Positions 40,319 to 47,618 of a stretch of DNA of 64,000 nucleotides are shown in pieces. Location of the stretch: positions 1 through 64,000 of IMG/VR virus record IMGVR_UViG_3300021479_000014. One strand, written 5' to 3'. Within the stretch, counting starts at the first letter, position 1. Each line of letters starts with the position of its first letter. The position numbers and the translations under genes are program-made. A model generated the notes under the pieces. The model was not told where the DNA came from, did no database searches, and saw only the letters and a program-made list of their open reading frames with translations. The stretch is from a virus.

Positions 40319-40364
40319 TGGGAGGAGGTATTTTGAATGGCATCCTAGCCTCCTCCCATTTCTT
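40319..40364 (+). terminator. Intrinsic terminator
   Basis: TGGGAGGAGG (40319-40328) pairs with CCTCCTCCCA (40349-40358), 10 bp, loop of 20 nt, followed by TTTCTT. It directly follows the three-helix RNA, so the two could be coupled as a switch. Confidence 0.7.
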
Positions 40365-40378
40365 ATATGGAGAGAAAA

Positions 40379-40609
40379 ATGAACACATGTGAAGTTATGC
40401 ACCAATATAAAGATGGGTTAGTAATAAAATGGAATAATTCTATATGGGTTGTTAGAGCAGATGGAGATCAGCCATCCTTGTGGCCTGTTGCGATTGTTGA
40501 GCGCAATGCACAAGGAAGATTATCATTCAAAATTCCTAAAGGAACTGACATTGCTAATGCCAATGCAGTTCTTGCATCACTTATCGGAATTAATGACTTC
40601 TTTAAATAG
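40379..40609 (+). CDS. Small protein, unknown
   Basis: A 76-residue protein from ATG 40379 (GGAGAG 5 nt upstream). NTCEVMHQYKDGLVIKWNNS, then PVAIVERNAQGRLSFKIPKG. First gene after the structured RNA and terminator. Unknown. Confidence 0.6.
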   Translation: MNTCEVMHQYKDGLVIKWNNSIWVVRADGDQPSLWPVAIVERNAQGRLSFKIPKGTDIANANAVLASLIGINDFFK

Positions 40610-40618
40610 GAGCGCCAC

Positions 40619-40843
40619 ATGCCAGTAGGTCCAGGTAAATATGATGGAGAAGCAACATGGGTACAAGCGCGCACCCAAGCTACTGGTGTATTACTAATGA
40701 TAGTAGACGGTAATAAAGGTAATGGATTTTCAATAGCCAGTTTTGATATTCAAGCAACTCTTGATATTACATTGGTATTACCAAAATTATTAAGGGAAAT
40801 GGCAAATCAAATCGAACAAGAAATCTCTAAAATGGGTCATTAA
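40619..40843 (+). CDS. Small protein, unknown
   Basis: A 74-residue protein (PVGPGKYDGEATWVQARTQA; LVLPKLLREMANQIEQEISK). TAGGAG precedes the ATG. Unknown. Confidence 0.6.
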   Translation: MPVGPGKYDGEATWVQARTQATGVLLMIVDGNKGNGFSIASFDIQATLDITLVLPKLLREMANQIEQEISKMGH

Positions 40844-40844
40844 A

Positions 40845-41078
40845 ATGACAAAAACTAAACCGTCTAATCAACAAGTACAATTCCGATTGTTACAAATGCC
40901 ATGTTGTAATATTTTGATCTGTTGGGTTAATCCACGCAGACCAATGTATTGTCCAGAATGTGGAACAAGAGTGTTCCATGCCTATCCAAAAGCAAGATGG
41001 GAAGAACAATATTCTGAAGCATGGTTACGTGTAACTGACTATGAGAAAGCGACTTGGAAAGATGAAAAAGAAACATGA
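40845..41078 (+). CDS. Small zinc-ribbon protein
   Basis: A 77-residue protein with CCNILICW and CPECGTRV Cys pairs separated by about 14 residues, a rubredoxin-like knuckle arrangement. Unknown role. Confidence 0.6.
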   Translation: MTKTKPSNQQVQFRLLQMPCCNILICWVNPRRPMYCPECGTRVFHAYPKARWEEQYSEAWLRVTDYEKATWKDEKET

Positions 41079-41304
41079 AGAGCATGATGAAAAGACCTGC
41101 TTTCGTTGCAGACTTCATGCACTATTTGAAGAAATATATCCGAAAGGTATTGGTGATGATGAAAGATTTATATTGACTACACTTGCTGAGGCAGTAGGTC
41201 AACTATTATCAGGAATGGATGATCGTGAAGCAGCATATTTTATGTTTGCAGTAATGAAATATATGCAAGAAGATGATGAAGACGAAACACCCACAGAACA
41301 CTAG
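41062..41304 (+). CDS. Small helical protein
   Basis: An 80-residue protein from ATG 41062 (ATG 41041 is an alternative; neither has a strong ribosome site). KKHEEHDEKTCFRCRLHALF, then FILTTLAEAVGQLLSGMDDR and an acidic end. Overlaps the preceding gene. Unknown. Confidence 0.5.
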   Translation: MKKKHEEHDEKTCFRCRLHALFEEIYPKGIGDDERFILTTLAEAVGQLLSGMDDREAAYFMFAVMKYMQEDDEDETPTEH

Positions 41305-41314
41305 GAGGCGCAAC

Positions 41315-41599
41315 ATGGCTAAGTTTGAAGAATCAATCGATCCCACTGAAAGGCTTACGTTCTTTCCAGATGGAACTGCTCTAGTTATCAGGTATTCGCC
41401 GTGGACAGGTAAATTCAATAAAGTTACCATACGACTTACTGAAGAACAATATAATAATTGGCACAACAAGCGTATGCTGATACAAGATGCAATGCCTCAT
41501 CTAGATAAAGATGAGCGTGAGTTTTTAATGACAGGCTATACCCCTACAGATTGGGCGACAATATTTCCTCCAGAAGACGAGGATGATAAAGACGTTTAA
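41315..41599 (+). CDS. Small protein, unknown
   Basis: A 94-residue protein from ATG 41315 (AGGAGG 7 nt upstream). FEESIDPTERLTFFPDGTAL, then RYSPWTGKFNKVTIRLTEEQ. Acidic C-terminus. Unknown. Confidence 0.6.
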   Translation: MAKFEESIDPTERLTFFPDGTALVIRYSPWTGKFNKVTIRLTEEQYNNWHNKRMLIQDAMPHLDKDEREFLMTGYTPTDWATIFPPEDEDDKDV

Positions 41600-41610
41600 T
41601 GGGGGAATAA

Positions 41611-41811
41611 ATGGAAACGTCTCCTTGGAACAGGAAGCTCCATAAATATCTAATGACTAATGGATATAAATACACTCAACATTATCGTTATGATAGATAT
41701 GACAAAGGTAAGATAACCATCTTCTATTATATCAATAACTACATAATGATTCTAGAGGGAGGGGAACCAGCATCAAGTAGAATAGTACGTGAAATAGAAA
41801 GTGTACTCTAA
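41611..41811 (+). CDS. Small Tyr-rich protein
   Basis: A 66-residue protein unusually rich in Tyr (YKYTQHYRYDRYDKGKITIF). A GGGGGA ribosome site precedes it. Unknown function. Confidence 0.55.
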   Translation: METSPWNRKLHKYLMTNGYKYTQHYRYDRYDKGKITIFYYINNYIMILEGGEPASSRIVREIESVL

Positions 41812-41824
41812 CCAGGAAACTAAA

Positions 41825-42835
41825 ATGTATCTCATGGATCATATAATAGAAACAGTTCACGAAGCTAAAAAGAGACGATTGTTGAATCATCCAGTTATAA
41901 GTGTCTTCCCAATATTGGAAGAGAAACTGAAAGGATGTCCACGTTTCTTATTTGATGAAAACTCAATACATACAGCAGTTGAACTTACTCTGGGGCGCCC
42001 CAAAGTTCTCAGAGAAGCCATGGCGCATCTTACCATACCTTATTCAAGAATGTGGATAGAATGGCCAGAATCTGGTAGAGAAAGATTGAGGCAAACATTC
42101 TCAATAGATGCTTTTGAGCATCCAAATAGACCTTTACCAACCCGTCTTGGCTTTTTGTTAGAAGCAGATGAAGCTGGTAGAAAAGGAATGGTAACTTGGG
42201 TCTGGAGTAATCATTTTATTAAAAAAGGAGAGCCACCTAATGTGTGTCCAATATCTGCTTTCTTTGATCTAGATTTTGATTACGGAAAGTTATCCAATTC
42301 GCATATGTCAAGCTTTTTGGACGCAAATCTAGCACACATTTGGAGAAACAAACCAATTCAATTAGCTGCGCTCCAGAGTATATGGGACACAGCAGTACAT
42401 AAGCCATCTGATTGGGGAATGAGATTTCTAGAACTTCCTACTCCAACATCTCCATTTGGACACACCAATAATGAAGTAGCCAATTTCTACGCAGACGTTT
42501 ATGGTGAATACATTATGGTTTGGTCTTGCCTAATGCTTCTTACCAGTTCTAGGAAGATCATAGATCTAGAAGAAGTTGACATGTCTAAACTTAATCAGAT
42601 TCGTAAACGAATGAACAAACCTGTAAAGCTGGACCATACTGTAGTGAGCATGTATATTAATCAAGATGTTCACGTACACAAGCCAGGTGTGCCGTTAGGA
42701 TTTGATAGAAAGAGTCCTCGAATTCATATGGTTTCTCGCTATCTAAATAGACGTGGCGATAAACATTGGATAGTGGAGCCTTTCTGGCGCGGCAAAGGTG
42801 AAGTTATAAGCAGACATGTGAAGGTAAAAGTTTAG
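41825..42835 (+). CDS. Unknown protein with conserved C-terminal 'HWRGKGEV..RH' block
   Basis: A 336-residue protein from ATG 41825 (CAGGAAAC upstream), by far the largest gene in the early small-gene block. It starts YLMDHIIETVHEAKKRRLLN. The last 50 residues (RIHMVSRYLNRRGDKHWIVE, then FWRGKGEVISRHVKVKV) resemble a block seen at the C-terminus of phage proteins in alphaproteobacterial and marine phages whose function is unknown. No catalytic motif is visible. May be a host-takeover protein; this is inference. Confidence 0.7.
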   Translation: MYLMDHIIETVHEAKKRRLLNHPVISVFPILEEKLKGCPRFLFDENSIHTAVELTLGRPKVLREAMAHLTIPYSRMWIEWPESGRERLRQTFSIDAFEHPNRPLPTRLGFLLEADEAGRKGMVTWVWSNHFIKKGEPPNVCPISAFFDLDFDYGKLSNSHMSSFLDANLAHIWRNKPIQLAALQSIWDTAVHKPSDWGMRFLELPTPTSPFGHTNNEVANFYADVYGEYIMVWSCLMLLTSSRKIIDLEEVDMSKLNQIRKRMNKPVKLDHTVVSMYINQDVHVHKPGVPLGFDRKSPRIHMVSRYLNRRGDKHWIVEPFWRGKGEVISRHVKVKV

Positions 42836-42844
42836 GAGTGCAAC

Positions 42845-43120
42845 ATGACTTATGAAGTAGTATCATTTACCGGTGATTTCCCATTAGCACATCAGCCTAA
42901 TTGGGATGTCCAATACGTAACAAGAGCAGAAGCTATCAAAGAAGGTAGACTTCAACATGAACTATTCAACATAGAACAACATAATGAACATTATACTATG
43001 GTTTTAGATTTAGATAAAGATGAAGATAATGAAGTTGAATGGATAATTTATCAAGATAAAGAATATGTAGGACGTAAAGCTCAAATACTTGCTGATGATT
43101 TAGCAGGAGAATGTACGTGA
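42845..43120 (+). CDS. Small acidic protein
   Basis: A 91-residue acidic protein (TYEVVSFTGDFPLAHQPNWD; LDLDKDEDNEVEWIIYQDKE). A GGAG ribosome site is just upstream. Overlaps the SWIM gene by 4 nt. Unknown. Confidence 0.6.
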   Translation: MTYEVVSFTGDFPLAHQPNWDVQYVTRAEAIKEGRLQHELFNIEQHNEHYTMVLDLDKDEDNEVEWIIYQDKEYVGRKAQILADDLAGECT

Positions 43121-43317
43121 CAGCAGACGAATATGAATATTTCATTAAGCAATTAAATCCAAATTGTTGGAAAATATATAAAGTAGATGGACATTATAAA
43201 GAACCAACTGATACTTATACAGTTATGCTACACCGTGGCTATTATCAATGTGATTGTCCAGCACCAAAACACTGCAAGCACATTGATATGGTCAAACCCA
43301 AGAAGGATCTATTCTAA
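43117..43317 (+). CDS. SWIM zinc-finger small protein 2
   Basis: A 66-residue protein with CDCPAPKHCKHID near 47-59, the SWIM CxC-xn-CxH motif, preceded by YTVMLHRGYYQ. GTG 43117 has AGGAG 7 nt upstream and overlaps the previous stop; ATG 43111 would be too close to the site. Paralogue-like to 36894..37139. Confidence 0.7.
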   Translation: MTADEYEYFIKQLNPNCWKIYKVDGHYKEPTDTYTVMLHRGYYQCDCPAPKHCKHIDMVKPKKDLF

Positions 43318-43550
43318 TGAAATGTCCTTACTGTAATGGAACTGGAGATTTAATAAATCCTGAAGTTGGTGCACTCATTCTGTTGGCGCGCCAAGCTAAA
43401 GGAATGACACAAGAACAACTTGGTATAGGTTCTAGCTTATCACGCGCACAAATTGCTAATATTGAACTTGGTAAATCAGATGTACCAACAAGAACTTTAG
43501 CGCGTATTGCCCAGACACTTGGTGTTTCTATGAAGGATTTAGTACCGTGA
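43317..43550 (+). CDS. Zinc-knuckle/XRE helix-turn-helix fusion
   Basis: A 77-residue protein joining a half zinc motif (KCPYCNGTGD at 2-11) to a Cro/CI-type HTH (about 18-75): LLARQAKGMTQEQLG, then LSRAQIANIELGKSDVPTRT and LGVSMKDLVP. The HTH is complete. A likely phage transcription regulator in which the CxxCxGxG-like piece may aid dimerization. Four-base overlaps with neighbours. Confidence 0.75.
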   Translation: MKCPYCNGTGDLINPEVGALILLARQAKGMTQEQLGIGSSLSRAQIANIELGKSDVPTRTLARIAQTLGVSMKDLVP

Positions 43551-44056
43551 CTCGTGAATGTGGAGACTGTACTCTTTGCTGCAAATTGGTACCAGTCAAA
43601 GAGATAGATAAGCCAGCTAATACACGTTGTAAGCATCAACGACAAATAAAGGGTTGTCTTGTTTATCATACAAACAAAATGCCATTCTCTTGCCATGTTT
43701 GGAATTGTCGTTGGCTTGTTAATGCTGATACACACGATTTGGCGCGCCCAGATAGATCGCATTACGTCATAGATATGATGCCAGATTTTGTTATTGCCTT
43801 AGATGGAGATAAGAAGATTCAAATTCAAGTAGTCCAAATTTGGTGCGATGCTAATTATCGAGATGCTTGGAAAGATCCTAAGCTCAAAGCATATATGATG
43901 CGTCGTGGCGCAGAAGGAATTGCGTCTATGATTCGTTACGACTCTTATGAAGCGTTCATTGTTTTTCCGCCTAATATGACTGCCGAAAAGCAATGGATGA
44001 TTAGGTCTGGTGACATGAGAGAGAAGAGTGAGCTAATCGAACTATTGGAGGAATAA
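43547..44056 (+). CDS. YkgJ-like CxxCxxCC metal-binding protein
   Basis: A 169-residue protein starting at GTG 43547. The N-terminus is TRECGDCTLCCKLVPVKE, the CxxCxxCC motif of the YkgJ/UPF0153 zinc- or iron-chelating family, with further Cys at CKHQRQIKGC and FSCHVWNC. The C-terminal half is a helical/strand domain. The family is thought to bind metal ions; its role in phages is unknown. Confidence 0.75.
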   Translation: MTRECGDCTLCCKLVPVKEIDKPANTRCKHQRQIKGCLVYHTNKMPFSCHVWNCRWLVNADTHDLARPDRSHYVIDMMPDFVIALDGDKKIQIQVVQIWCDANYRDAWKDPKLKAYMMRRGAEGIASMIRYDSYEAFIVFPPNMTAEKQWMIRSGDMREKSELIELLEE

Positions 44057-44481
44057 TGGTAAAGTATAAACCAGGTTATGAACATCTATATAAAAGATTT
44101 CCAGGTCATTATAGACAACTCATAATGAATCCAACAAAACCATTTAGACCTAATTATGAATATTTATATACACCATATCCTCCAGAAGATGATGAGGAAA
44201 AATGGCATCATTGGTGTGAATTTCATGGTGTAAAATTATGGACAGATTTAATATTTTGTGACAATTGTTGTAAAATAATTAATCCAAACAGACATTATAA
44301 TAGAAGTATGGTGCCAAATTTATTACCAGCAAGAATACGATATTCAGTACCTGAAAAAATTCTCTGTCAAAGTTGCACAGCAAAAGAAAATTATCAATAT
44401 TACCAACTTGAAGAGATTACGCATCTCACTAGGGAGATTCGTAATATGACGAGGAGAAGCAAACGTGGGAAAAAAGAATAA
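44056..44481 (+). CDS. Unknown zinc-site protein
   Basis: A 141-residue, Tyr-rich basic protein with FCDNCCKIIN and LCQSCTAKEN Cys pairs (about 72 and 109) that would form a zinc site. GGAGGA precedes the ATG. Unknown. Confidence 0.6.
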   Translation: MVKYKPGYEHLYKRFPGHYRQLIMNPTKPFRPNYEYLYTPYPPEDDEEKWHHWCEFHGVKLWTDLIFCDNCCKIINPNRHYNRSMVPNLLPARIRYSVPEKILCQSCTAKENYQYYQLEEITHLTREIRNMTRRSKRGKKE

Positions 44482-44716
44482 TAAACCAAGACAGATCGTA
44501 AATGACACTCGTGGTTTACGATGGCTACTTTTAGTCTGTATAGATGATCTTGCGAACAGCAGGATCACACCCAACAAGGCAAACGCAATGTCCAATGTTG
44601 CTAATTCGATAATGGACACAATGCGTTTAGAGATGGTATCCACCAGGATTGGCAGTTCTGATGGATACGCGCCTCTGATTCTTGCTAACGTTCCAGAAGA
44701 GATCGAGGCTAGTTAA
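44465..44716 (+). CDS. Small protein, unknown
   Basis: An 83-residue protein from GTG 44465 with GAGGAG upstream. GKKNNKPRQIVNDTRGLRWL, a helical middle, and an acidic end. Its end meets the leftward primase-like gene tail to tail. Confidence 0.6.
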   Translation: MGKKNNKPRQIVNDTRGLRWLLLVCIDDLANSRITPNKANAMSNVANSIMDTMRLEMVSTRIGSSDGYAPLILANVPEEIEAS

Positions 44717-45950
44717 ACAGGTCTTTGACCTCCTGAGAGACAGGCAAAATCTTTTCTCCAAGCTCTTTTGCCTGTCTCTCAAAATCTGGTTCCCATTTAA
44801 CTTCGTTTATCCATGGAAGAACCATCCCATTCTGTTGCGCTGCAAAGATTAAACCGCCAAGACTTTTAGTCCCATTTCTAGGTAGTTCTGGCCGATGCGA
44901 TTTCCATTGCCGTGTAAAGTATCCTTGGCCTCTACCCATAGTTCCGTAGCGTGCGCCTCCTGATACTGCTTCTAAGAACAGTTCAAATGCTTGATCAATT
45001 GTTAGTTGATTAGCTTCGTTGTCGTCATGTATTGCACCTATTAACGGTAGCATAACATTGAGTGTGTACCACTCGTTACTATCTGCTAGATGGTTATCAC
45101 GTATGTAATCAATACATGCTGATGCTTTCTTATACGCTGTCCATTTTGAATCTTTACGAGGGATATATGGTGTACGAACTGTTTCTCGCTGTACTGACAT
45201 CTCTGGTACTAGGCTGCGTAGCTTACGTATATCAGTCTTATGATAGTATTCCTTTAAGAGGTGAGCTAACGCTGGTTTTTGTCCTTTTGCTATCTTTTCT
45301 AATTTTGGATAATTAACAGTGCCAGGTAAGCGCATAACACGATCAACGTTGGACATGTTGTCTACTTTGACAGGTAGATCTTGGAATATGTTGCGCAGCA
45401 TAGCTTCAAAATCGTGTGATAAATTGGTTACACCAGAACGAAATTTTATTAGTTCATTATTTATTTCTTTTTGCACTTCATCATTAGCTGGACGGAATAG
45501 TTGAATATCTATTGCTTCAATAAGAAAATATACAAGCTGAAAACCACCCCCAGAATTAACAACAACTGATGGGCAAATATCTCCTGTTAGTTTCTCATCT
45601 ATAAAGGACGCGATTTGATCTGCATCTCTTTGGAAGGATGTAAAATCTATGTCAAAAGCTAAAGCTCTGATAGCGATAATATCATCAATATTATTCTTGC
45701 CCCACCAACCTTGCCTTTGTGAAACTTTGCACGGTCTATTGACGCTATAATATACGTTTGATTTACGATCTTGTCTTTCTTGAATATCTTGTATGAGTTG
45801 TTTCTGTTGTTGCGCCTCAAAGGTGCAACCTGGTTCCCATTTAGGACCGTTTTGTGGACCTCCGAATGGAGCTTCACTTGCAATAGTATGGCGACCTCCT
45901 GGATCCAGGAGGTCTAGAAAATACAGGCATTGTTTGATATTTAGTTCCAT
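44709..45950 (-). CDS. Archaeo-eukaryotic primase-like (Prim-Pol/RepB-type) protein
   Basis: A 413-residue protein with the AEP primase motifs. Motif I is ALAFDIDF (D100, D102; metal ligands). Motif II is VVNSGGGFQLVYFL near 131-143, where the usual His of sGxGxH is Gln. The third block is NVDRVMRLPGTVNYPK near 201-216. The C-terminal 170 residues are helical and may be the primase C-terminal helix bundle. It likely lays primers for the C-family polymerase, with the DUF5906/DUF3631 ATPases acting as helicases. Leftward two-gene unit with the coiled-coil gene upstream. Confidence 0.8.
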   Translation of the reverse strand: MELNIKQCLYFLDLLDPGGRHTIASEAPFGGPQNGPKWEPGCTFEAQQQKQLIQDIQERQDRKSNVYYSVNRPCKVSQRQGWWGKNNIDDIIAIRALAFDIDFTSFQRDADQIASFIDEKLTGDICPSVVVNSGGGFQLVYFLIEAIDIQLFRPANDEVQKEINNELIKFRSGVTNLSHDFEAMLRNIFQDLPVKVDNMSNVDRVMRLPGTVNYPKLEKIAKGQKPALAHLLKEYYHKTDIRKLRSLVPEMSVQRETVRTPYIPRKDSKWTAYKKASACIDYIRDNHLADSNEWYTLNVMLPLIGAIHDDNEANQLTIDQAFELFLEAVSGGARYGTMGRGQGYFTRQWKSHRPELPRNGTKSLGGLIFAAQQNGMVLPWINEVKWEPDFERQAKELGEKILPVSQEVKDLFN

Positions 45951-45951
45951 T

Positions 45952-46173
45952 TTATTCCTCCGTGTTGTTTGGACGGAAATTGACTACGTTTTCCTTTTCC
46001 AATTTTACTTCTTGTTTTTGAAATTTATCCCAGGCTTCGTTAAGTTCTTGTTGAGCTTGTCTTAGAATTGAAAATGTATCTTTATAAAGCTTAACAGCAT
46101 CGTCAAACCTCTTTTTAGATGTTTCCCATTCTTTCTTCGCAGATTCAAATTCTGCGGGAAAAAGTTCTGGCAT
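45952..46173 (-). CDS. Small coiled-coil protein
   Basis: A 73-residue charged helical protein (PELFPAEFESAKKEWETSKK; ILRQAQQELNEAWDKFQKQ). ATG 46173 has AAGGAG 9 nt upstream; a TTG two codons earlier is unlikely. First gene of the leftward primase unit; its promoter region shares the repeated operator sites at 46203-46255. Confidence 0.65.
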   Translation of the reverse strand: MPELFPAEFESAKKEWETSKKRFDDAVKLYKDTFSILRQAQQELNEAWDKFQKQEVKLEKENVVNFRPNNTEE

Positions 46174-46202
46174 TACCAATTCTCCTTTTCTTACTTTCTT
46201 GC

Positions 46203-46255
46203 CCTAAGTATAGCGCAAGTAGAGGCGTAAGTATAGATCGAATATCGCAAGTAGA
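46203..46255. promoter_or_regulatory. Four tandem operator-like sites
   Basis: CCTAAGTATA (46203), CGCAAGTAGA (46214), CGTAAGTATA (46226), CGCAAGTAGA (46246): spacings 11, 12 and 20 bp, close to whole helix turns. They occupy the gap between the leftward primase unit and the rightward HTH gene. An inverted copy overlaps the ligase promoter (47563-47573). Likely binding sites of the adjacent HTH protein. Confidence 0.6.
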
Positions 46256-46285
46256 ATGTTAACTCTCACAGCAGGAGCACAACTA

Positions 46286-46636
46286 GTGGCAAACTTCACG
46301 TACAAATCATACAACTTTGTAGACAAAGATCCCATAATTGATGAGATAAGGACTGTCTATCAAGATAGCGGTGTGAATTATAGGTGGATTGAAGAAAATT
46401 CTGGTGTAACTGCCCAGACATTATCTGCTTGGTTTAATGGCAGAACTAAGAAGCCACAGGCAGCAACCATCAACGCAGTTCTTCGATCATTAGGCTACAA
46501 GCTCGGTATTGTTGAATATGGGAAACAACAAGTTAAAGTTTTTCCAGCAATGGAACAGCCAAAAACTTCTGTTAGACATCAAAATGTCGTAACAATCCAG
46601 AAATACAACAAGTTCAAGAAAGCTAAAAGAAGATGA
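46286..46636 (+). CDS. Helix-turn-helix regulator
   Basis: About 116 residues from GTG 46286 (CAGGAG 8 nt upstream; GTG preferred to the unsupported ATG 46256). The HTH lies at about 22-55 of this version: NYRWIEENSGVTAQTLSAWF, followed by NGRTKKPQAATINAVLRSLG, XRE-type. The C-terminus is basic (IQKYNKFKKAKRR). With four repeat operators just upstream, it is probably autoregulated and controls the divergent primase unit and the ligase operon. Confidence 0.75.
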   Translation: MANFTYKSYNFVDKDPIIDEIRTVYQDSGVNYRWIEENSGVTAQTLSAWFNGRTKKPQAATINAVLRSLGYKLGIVEYGKQQVKVFPAMEQPKTSVRHQNVVTIQKYNKFKKAKRR

Positions 46637-46641
46637 AGAAT

Positions 46642-46880
46642 CCCACCGAGGATAAAACCCCGGCAGCGGACGCGTGATTACCGGCTAGTGATGGGTAACA
46701 GGATTGTGCCAGTACATGGCCAGACGTAGCAATAACGCCGTCGCATGTGACTCCAGGTTGCCTGTTATTTTGGCACTACAAGATGAGATTCAGGTCTTCG
46801 GTGGGTGTGGTATCATTGCCTGTGAAATCTCATAACGTCACGTATTGGCGCTGCTATCGGAATGGGCCGGTAGCAGCGCC
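46642..46880 (+). ncRNA. Compact structured RNA region with crossing helices
   Basis: The 273-bp gap after the HTH gene has no frame of note but many helices: CCCACCGA/TCGGTGGG (46642-46649/46798-46805), TAACAGG/CCTGTTA (46696-46702/46761-46767), GTGCCA/TGGCAC (46706-46711/46771-46776), ATGAGATT/AATCTCAT (46783-46790/46826-46833), and a 14-bp hairpin at 46847-46880 (one G-U). The second and third cross, as do the first and fourth, so pseudoknots or alternative folds are implied. It ends just before the ribosome site of the gene at 46910. Riboswitch, ribozyme or sRNA are all possible. Confidence 0.5.
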
Positions 46881-46909
46881 TCTTACTCTCAAACATCAGG
46901 AGAAATAAA

Positions 46910-47128
46910 ATGGGTAGACCAAAGAGAAAGATTCCAAAAAGCCCTGTACCAGTTAGTGAACAGGGTTATAAAAAATGCATCATGCAATTACGACATGCTG
47001 CTTTATATCAAAATTTAGAATTGAAAGATTTATTCAAGAAGAGTGATGAATGGTTATTAGACCAACCATATATCGGTATCAAATGTCTGTACGTGTTACG
47101 TCAAATCCAGCAAGGAGAAGTAAAATGA
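46910..47128 (+). CDS. Small basic protein
   Basis: A 72-residue protein (GRPKRKIPKSPVPVSEQGYK; helical LRHAALYQNLELKDLFKKSD). CAGGAG precedes the ATG, directly downstream of the structured RNA. Unknown. Confidence 0.6.
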   Translation: MGRPKRKIPKSPVPVSEQGYKKCIMQLRHAALYQNLELKDLFKKSDEWLLDQPYIGIKCLYVLRQIQQGEVK

Positions 47129-47538
47129 AATATAAGATAGAGTTCTCAGGTCAAGCTGAGCTTTTATTCTCAATGATGGCCAAACTACTGCCAGATGAGC
47201 TTAATGTACATGTGGAGGAAATACCTGATATACAACCAGGTAAAAGCTCTAAAGTTGCGCAACAGATGATATCTGCATTAGGTCCACCACAATTAGAAAA
47301 GCCAAAACGAGTAAAACATTTTATACATCCTACTGGAAAAACATCGTCTGATTTTATTCTTGAGTATTTACAAAAACATCAAACAGGACGATGGAGAGAT
47401 ATGAGTAAGCATCTTGTCAATATTGGTTATAATAAAAGTACAATCAATAATTCTGTAACCAGATTAAAGAGTAAGAAAATTATTGAACAAACAGGTATTG
47501 GTGTGTACAGATTGATAAAACAAGCCAAAGCCTCTTAA
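47125..47538 (+). CDS. Winged-helix-like protein
   Basis: A 137-residue protein from ATG 47125 (AGGAG upstream, 4-base overlap). The C-terminal 70 residues look like a winged helix: SDFILEYLQKHQTGRWRDMS, STINNSVTRLKSKKIIEQTG, and GVYRLI. Basic. A second possible DNA-binding regulator beside the HTH gene. Confidence 0.6.
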   Translation: MKYKIEFSGQAELLFSMMAKLLPDELNVHVEEIPDIQPGKSSKVAQQMISALGPPQLEKPKRVKHFIHPTGKTSSDFILEYLQKHQTGRWRDMSKHLVNIGYNKSTINNSVTRLKSKKIIEQTGIGVYRLIKQAKAS

Positions 47539-47562
47539 TCACATGTAGATCATGTATTATTA

Positions 47563-47597
47563 TTCTACTTGCGTCGCGAAGGAAAGTATGCTATTCT
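47563..47597 (+). promoter_or_regulatory. Ligase-operon promoter with overlapping operator
   Basis: TTGCGT (47569-47574), 17-bp spacer, TATTCT (47592-47597). TTCTACTTGCG (47563-47573), the exact inverse of the CGCAAGTAGAA site at 46246, overlaps the -35 box, as expected for repression. Confidence 0.55.
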
Positions 47598-47618
47598 AAC
47601 CGTAGGAAGGAATGAGTA

